In this document: positions 62,383-64,000 of the stretch, in pieces | Position numbering within the stretch: position 1 is the first letter of the stretch | Layout: every line of letters begins with the position of its first letter | NCBI GenBank assembly: GCA_947475995.1 | Contig: CANJNI010000015.1 | Span: 1-64,000 of the forward strand | Length of the DNA stretch: 64,000 bases | Source of the DNA: Beijerinckiaceae bacterium | Lineage (GTDB): Bacteria > Pseudomonadota > Alphaproteobacteria > Rhizobiales > Beijerinckiaceae | Reading direction: 5' to 3' | Notes under the pieces: model-generated | What the model saw: the letters and a program-made list of their open reading frames with translations, nothing else | What the model was told of the DNA's origin: nothing | Databases searched by the model: none | Position numbers and translations under genes: made by a program

Positions 62383-63656
62383 GCGCGCTGCTCGCGACCT
62401 ATGGGGCGCTGACACGCGCCCTGACGCCGTTTGCTCCGCTGGTCCTTCTGTGGCGCAAGCGGATCGGCAAGGAAGACGGCGCGCGGCTGGGCGAGCGCAT
62501 CGGGTTTGCGGGCCGCCCGCGCGGCGAAAAGCCCGTCGCATGGCTGCACGGCGCCAGCGTCGGCGAAGGCCTGGCCTTGATGCCGCTGGTGGAACGGCTG
62601 ATCGAGCGCGGCTTCGATGTGCTGGTGACGACCGGCACCGTCACATCAGCTTCCGTCATCGGCTCACGGTTGCCGCCCGGCGCGATCCACCAGTACGTGC
62701 CGCTCGACGCCCCGAAATACTGGACGCGTTTTCTCGATCACTGGCGCCCGAACCTCGTGCTGCTGGCGGAATCCGAACTCTGGCCCAACATGATCGACGC
62801 TGTCGAACGACGCGGCGTTCCGATTGCGCTGGTGAACGCACGGCTTTCGGACCGCTCGTTCCGGCGCTGGCTGAAAGCGCCGCGCGCCATCGGGAATCTT
62901 CTGGCGAAAGTCGATCTGTGTCTGGCGCAATCGCAGGATGATGCGGGCCGCCTGCTGCATCTGGGCGCGCCGCGCGTACAGGTGGCCGGCAATCTCAAAT
63001 ATGATGTGCCGCCGCCGCCTTGCGACGCCGAGAAACTTGCGGAAGTTTCGGCGCTCATCGGGTCGCGGCCGGTCTGGGTCGCAGCCTCCACCCACGCGGG
63101 CGAGGAAGACATTGCGGCGCAGGTGCATCGTTCGTTGCGCGCGCGTTTCGACCTTGTGACCATCGTGGCTCCGCGCCACCCGGAGCGCGGCGCGGAAATC
63201 GCCGATGCCGCAGCCGCCGACGGACTTGCGACGCAACTTCGTTCGCGCGGCGACGAGATCGGCCTGTCAACGGGCTTTTATGTCGCCGATACGGTGGGCG
63301 AGATGGGCCTGCTCTATCGTCTTGCGAGCGTAGTCTTTCTGGGAAAGTCGCTGGCCTCCGGCGGCGGCCAGAATCCGATCGAGCCTGCGAAACTCGGATG
63401 CGCGATCCTGCACGGCCCGCGCGTCGAGAATTTCATCGAAGTCTATCGCGAACTCGAACGCGCGCAGGGAGCCCTGGAAGTGGGCGACGCCGACACGCTG
63501 GCGCGCGCGCTCGCCATGCTGTTCGCCGATTCGGCGCGCCTGCGCCAGATGGCCCGCATTGCGCATGAAACCGTGAACAATTTCGCGGGCGCCACCGACA
63601 ACATCATGAACGCGCTCGAACCCTATTTCATGCAGATGCAGATGGAGCGCCGCTGA
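62379..63656 (+). CDS. waaA: 3-deoxy-D-manno-octulosonic acid (Kdo) transferase
   Basis: A 425-residue GT30 enzyme adding Kdo to lipid IVA at the inner membrane. Motifs: VAWLHGASVGEGLALMPLVE, LVTTGTVTSASVIGSRLP, LVLLAESELWPNMIDAVERR, VWVAASTHAGEEDIAAQVHR, GEMGLLYRLASVVFLGKSL and GGQNPIEPAKLGCAILHGP. An N-terminal hydrophobic anchor is present. The stop overlaps the lpxK start (TGATG). Confidence 0.97.
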   Translation: MSALLATYGALTRALTPFAPLVLLWRKRIGKEDGARLGERIGFAGRPRGEKPVAWLHGASVGEGLALMPLVERLIERGFDVLVTTGTVTSASVIGSRLPPGAIHQYVPLDAPKYWTRFLDHWRPNLVLLAESELWPNMIDAVERRGVPIALVNARLSDRSFRRWLKAPRAIGNLLAKVDLCLAQSQDDAGRLLHLGAPRVQVAGNLKYDVPPPPCDAEKLAEVSALIGSRPVWVAASTHAGEEDIAAQVHRSLRARFDLVTIVAPRHPERGAEIADAAAADGLATQLRSRGDEIGLSTGFYVADTVGEMGLLYRLASVVFLGKSLASGGGQNPIEPAKLGCAILHGPRVENFIEVYRELERAQGALEVGDADTLARALAMLFADSARLRQMARIAHETVNNFAGATDNIMNALEPYFMQMQMERR

Positions 63657-64000
63657 TGCGCGCGCCCGCTTTCTGGCAGAAGCGGTTTTCGGTGCGCGCC
63701 TGTCTGCTTGCCCCGCTTGGCTTTCTCTACGGCGTGGTCGCCGCCCGAAGGCTGAACGAACCCGGCGAGCGCGCCGGCGTTCCGGTGATCTGCGTCGGCA
63801 ATTTCGTCATGGGCGGCGCGGGAAAAACCCCGACCGCCATCGCGCTGGCGAAGCTGCTGCGCGCGCAGGGCGAGACGCCGGTCTTTCTGACGCGCGGCTA
63901 TGGCGGCGCGCTATCGTCGAAACAGCCCGTCGTCGTGCGCCCGGAGAACCACGCCGCGCGCGATGTCGGCGACGAGGCCCTGCTGCTCGCGCGCATTGCG
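63656..64000 (+). CDS. lpxK: Tetraacyldisaccharide 4'-kinase, N-terminal part (runs off the window)
   Basis: The first 115 residues of LpxK, which phosphorylates the 4' position of lipid A. After a short membrane-associated segment (LLAPLGFLYGVVAARRL), the P-loop VGNFVMGGAGKTPTAIALAK and the VFLTRGYGGAL motif are clear. The ATG overlaps the waaA stop. The 3' end lies beyond base 64000. Confidence 0.95.
   Translation, partial: MRAPAFWQKRFSVRACLLAPLGFLYGVVAARRLNEPGERAGVPVICVGNFVMGGAGKTPTAIALAKLLRAQGETPVFLTRGYGGALSSKQPVVVRPENHAARDVGDEALLLARIA

Noticed and set aside
1-64000. tRNA, rRNA, transposase, integrase and phage genes
   Set aside because: None was seen on reading either strand. A tRNA of standard fold cannot be excluded with certainty by eye, but the long gaps show none.

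Overview
The window is GC-rich DNA from an alphaproteobacterium, most likely of the order Hyphomicrobiales (Rhizobiales). The evidence is the chvG-chvI-hprK-EIIA-NPr block at 29.4-33.2 kb, a Cpa/Tad pilus locus, an aa3-oxidase subunit IV peptide, an IMPase-DUF4170-DUF374-waaA-lpxK lipid A block, and a palindromic intergenic repeat (20.9 kb) of the kind scattered through Bradyrhizobium-like genomes. The genus cannot be fixed from the sequence. I see no tRNA, rRNA, CRISPR array, transposase or phage module. Genes are dense on both strands, with many ATGA/TGATG overlaps.

Layout. 1-11.2 kb is a Tad pilus region: cpaC (partial, diverging near base 146), cpaB (single-base frameshift), cpaA and flp on the minus strand, then a surface-glycan or glycolipid cassette (GT-C-like membrane protein, methyltransferase, two GT2 enzymes, a flippase-like protein), then a CpaC-N-domain protein and two TadE/TadG pseudopilins. 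11.2-17.9 kb holds mutS, kup and a hybrid histidine kinase. 18.0-22.1 kb holds a Rieske oxygenase with two solute-binding proteins. 22.1-29.4 kb holds a NUDIX hydrolase, a PiT phosphate transporter with a DUF47 partner, a VWA protein, an ABC-F ATPase, a cytochrome oxidase small subunit, pgi and a DUF2809 protein. 29.4-33.2 kb is the PTS-Ntr/HprK/ChvGI signalling block.

33.2-44.4 kb holds a polysaccharide export lipoprotein, a dyad-rich nadA leader, nadA, a low-GC unknown gene wedged between nadA and nadB, nadB, a TPR protein, ispE, an alpha/beta hydrolase, a polyprenyl diphosphate synthase, a DUF2007 protein, a TrmN6-like methyltransferase and a QQRPVY-repeat secreted protein. 44.4-54.6 kb holds a GGDEF-EAL protein, glyQ, an FAD-linked 2-hydroxyacid dehydrogenase, a 3-hydroxybutyrate dehydrogenase, a Zur/Fur regulator, ispG, a SnoaL-like protein, a DUF2461 protein, a pair of half-size permeases and a conserved unknown.

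54.7-59.5 kb is an aromatic-acid oxygenase cluster: Rieske oxygenase, Rieske ferredoxin, IclR regulator, ferredoxin reductase and a 4,5-dihydroxyphthalate decarboxylase-like protein. 59.5-64 kb holds a DUF1003 protein and the lipid A/Kdo block, ending inside lpxK.

Cooperation between genes: the Rieske protein at 18 kb resembles the one at 55 kb but has no electron-transfer partners beside it, so the 56-58 kb ferredoxin and reductase may serve both. ispE, ispG and the polyprenyl synthase are isoprenoid genes; waaA, lpxK and the DUF374 acyltransferase build lipid A. The least explained parts are the nadA leader with its two copies of one operator-like palindrome flanking a terminator, the unknown gene inside the nad operon, and the two lesions in the cpa genes.
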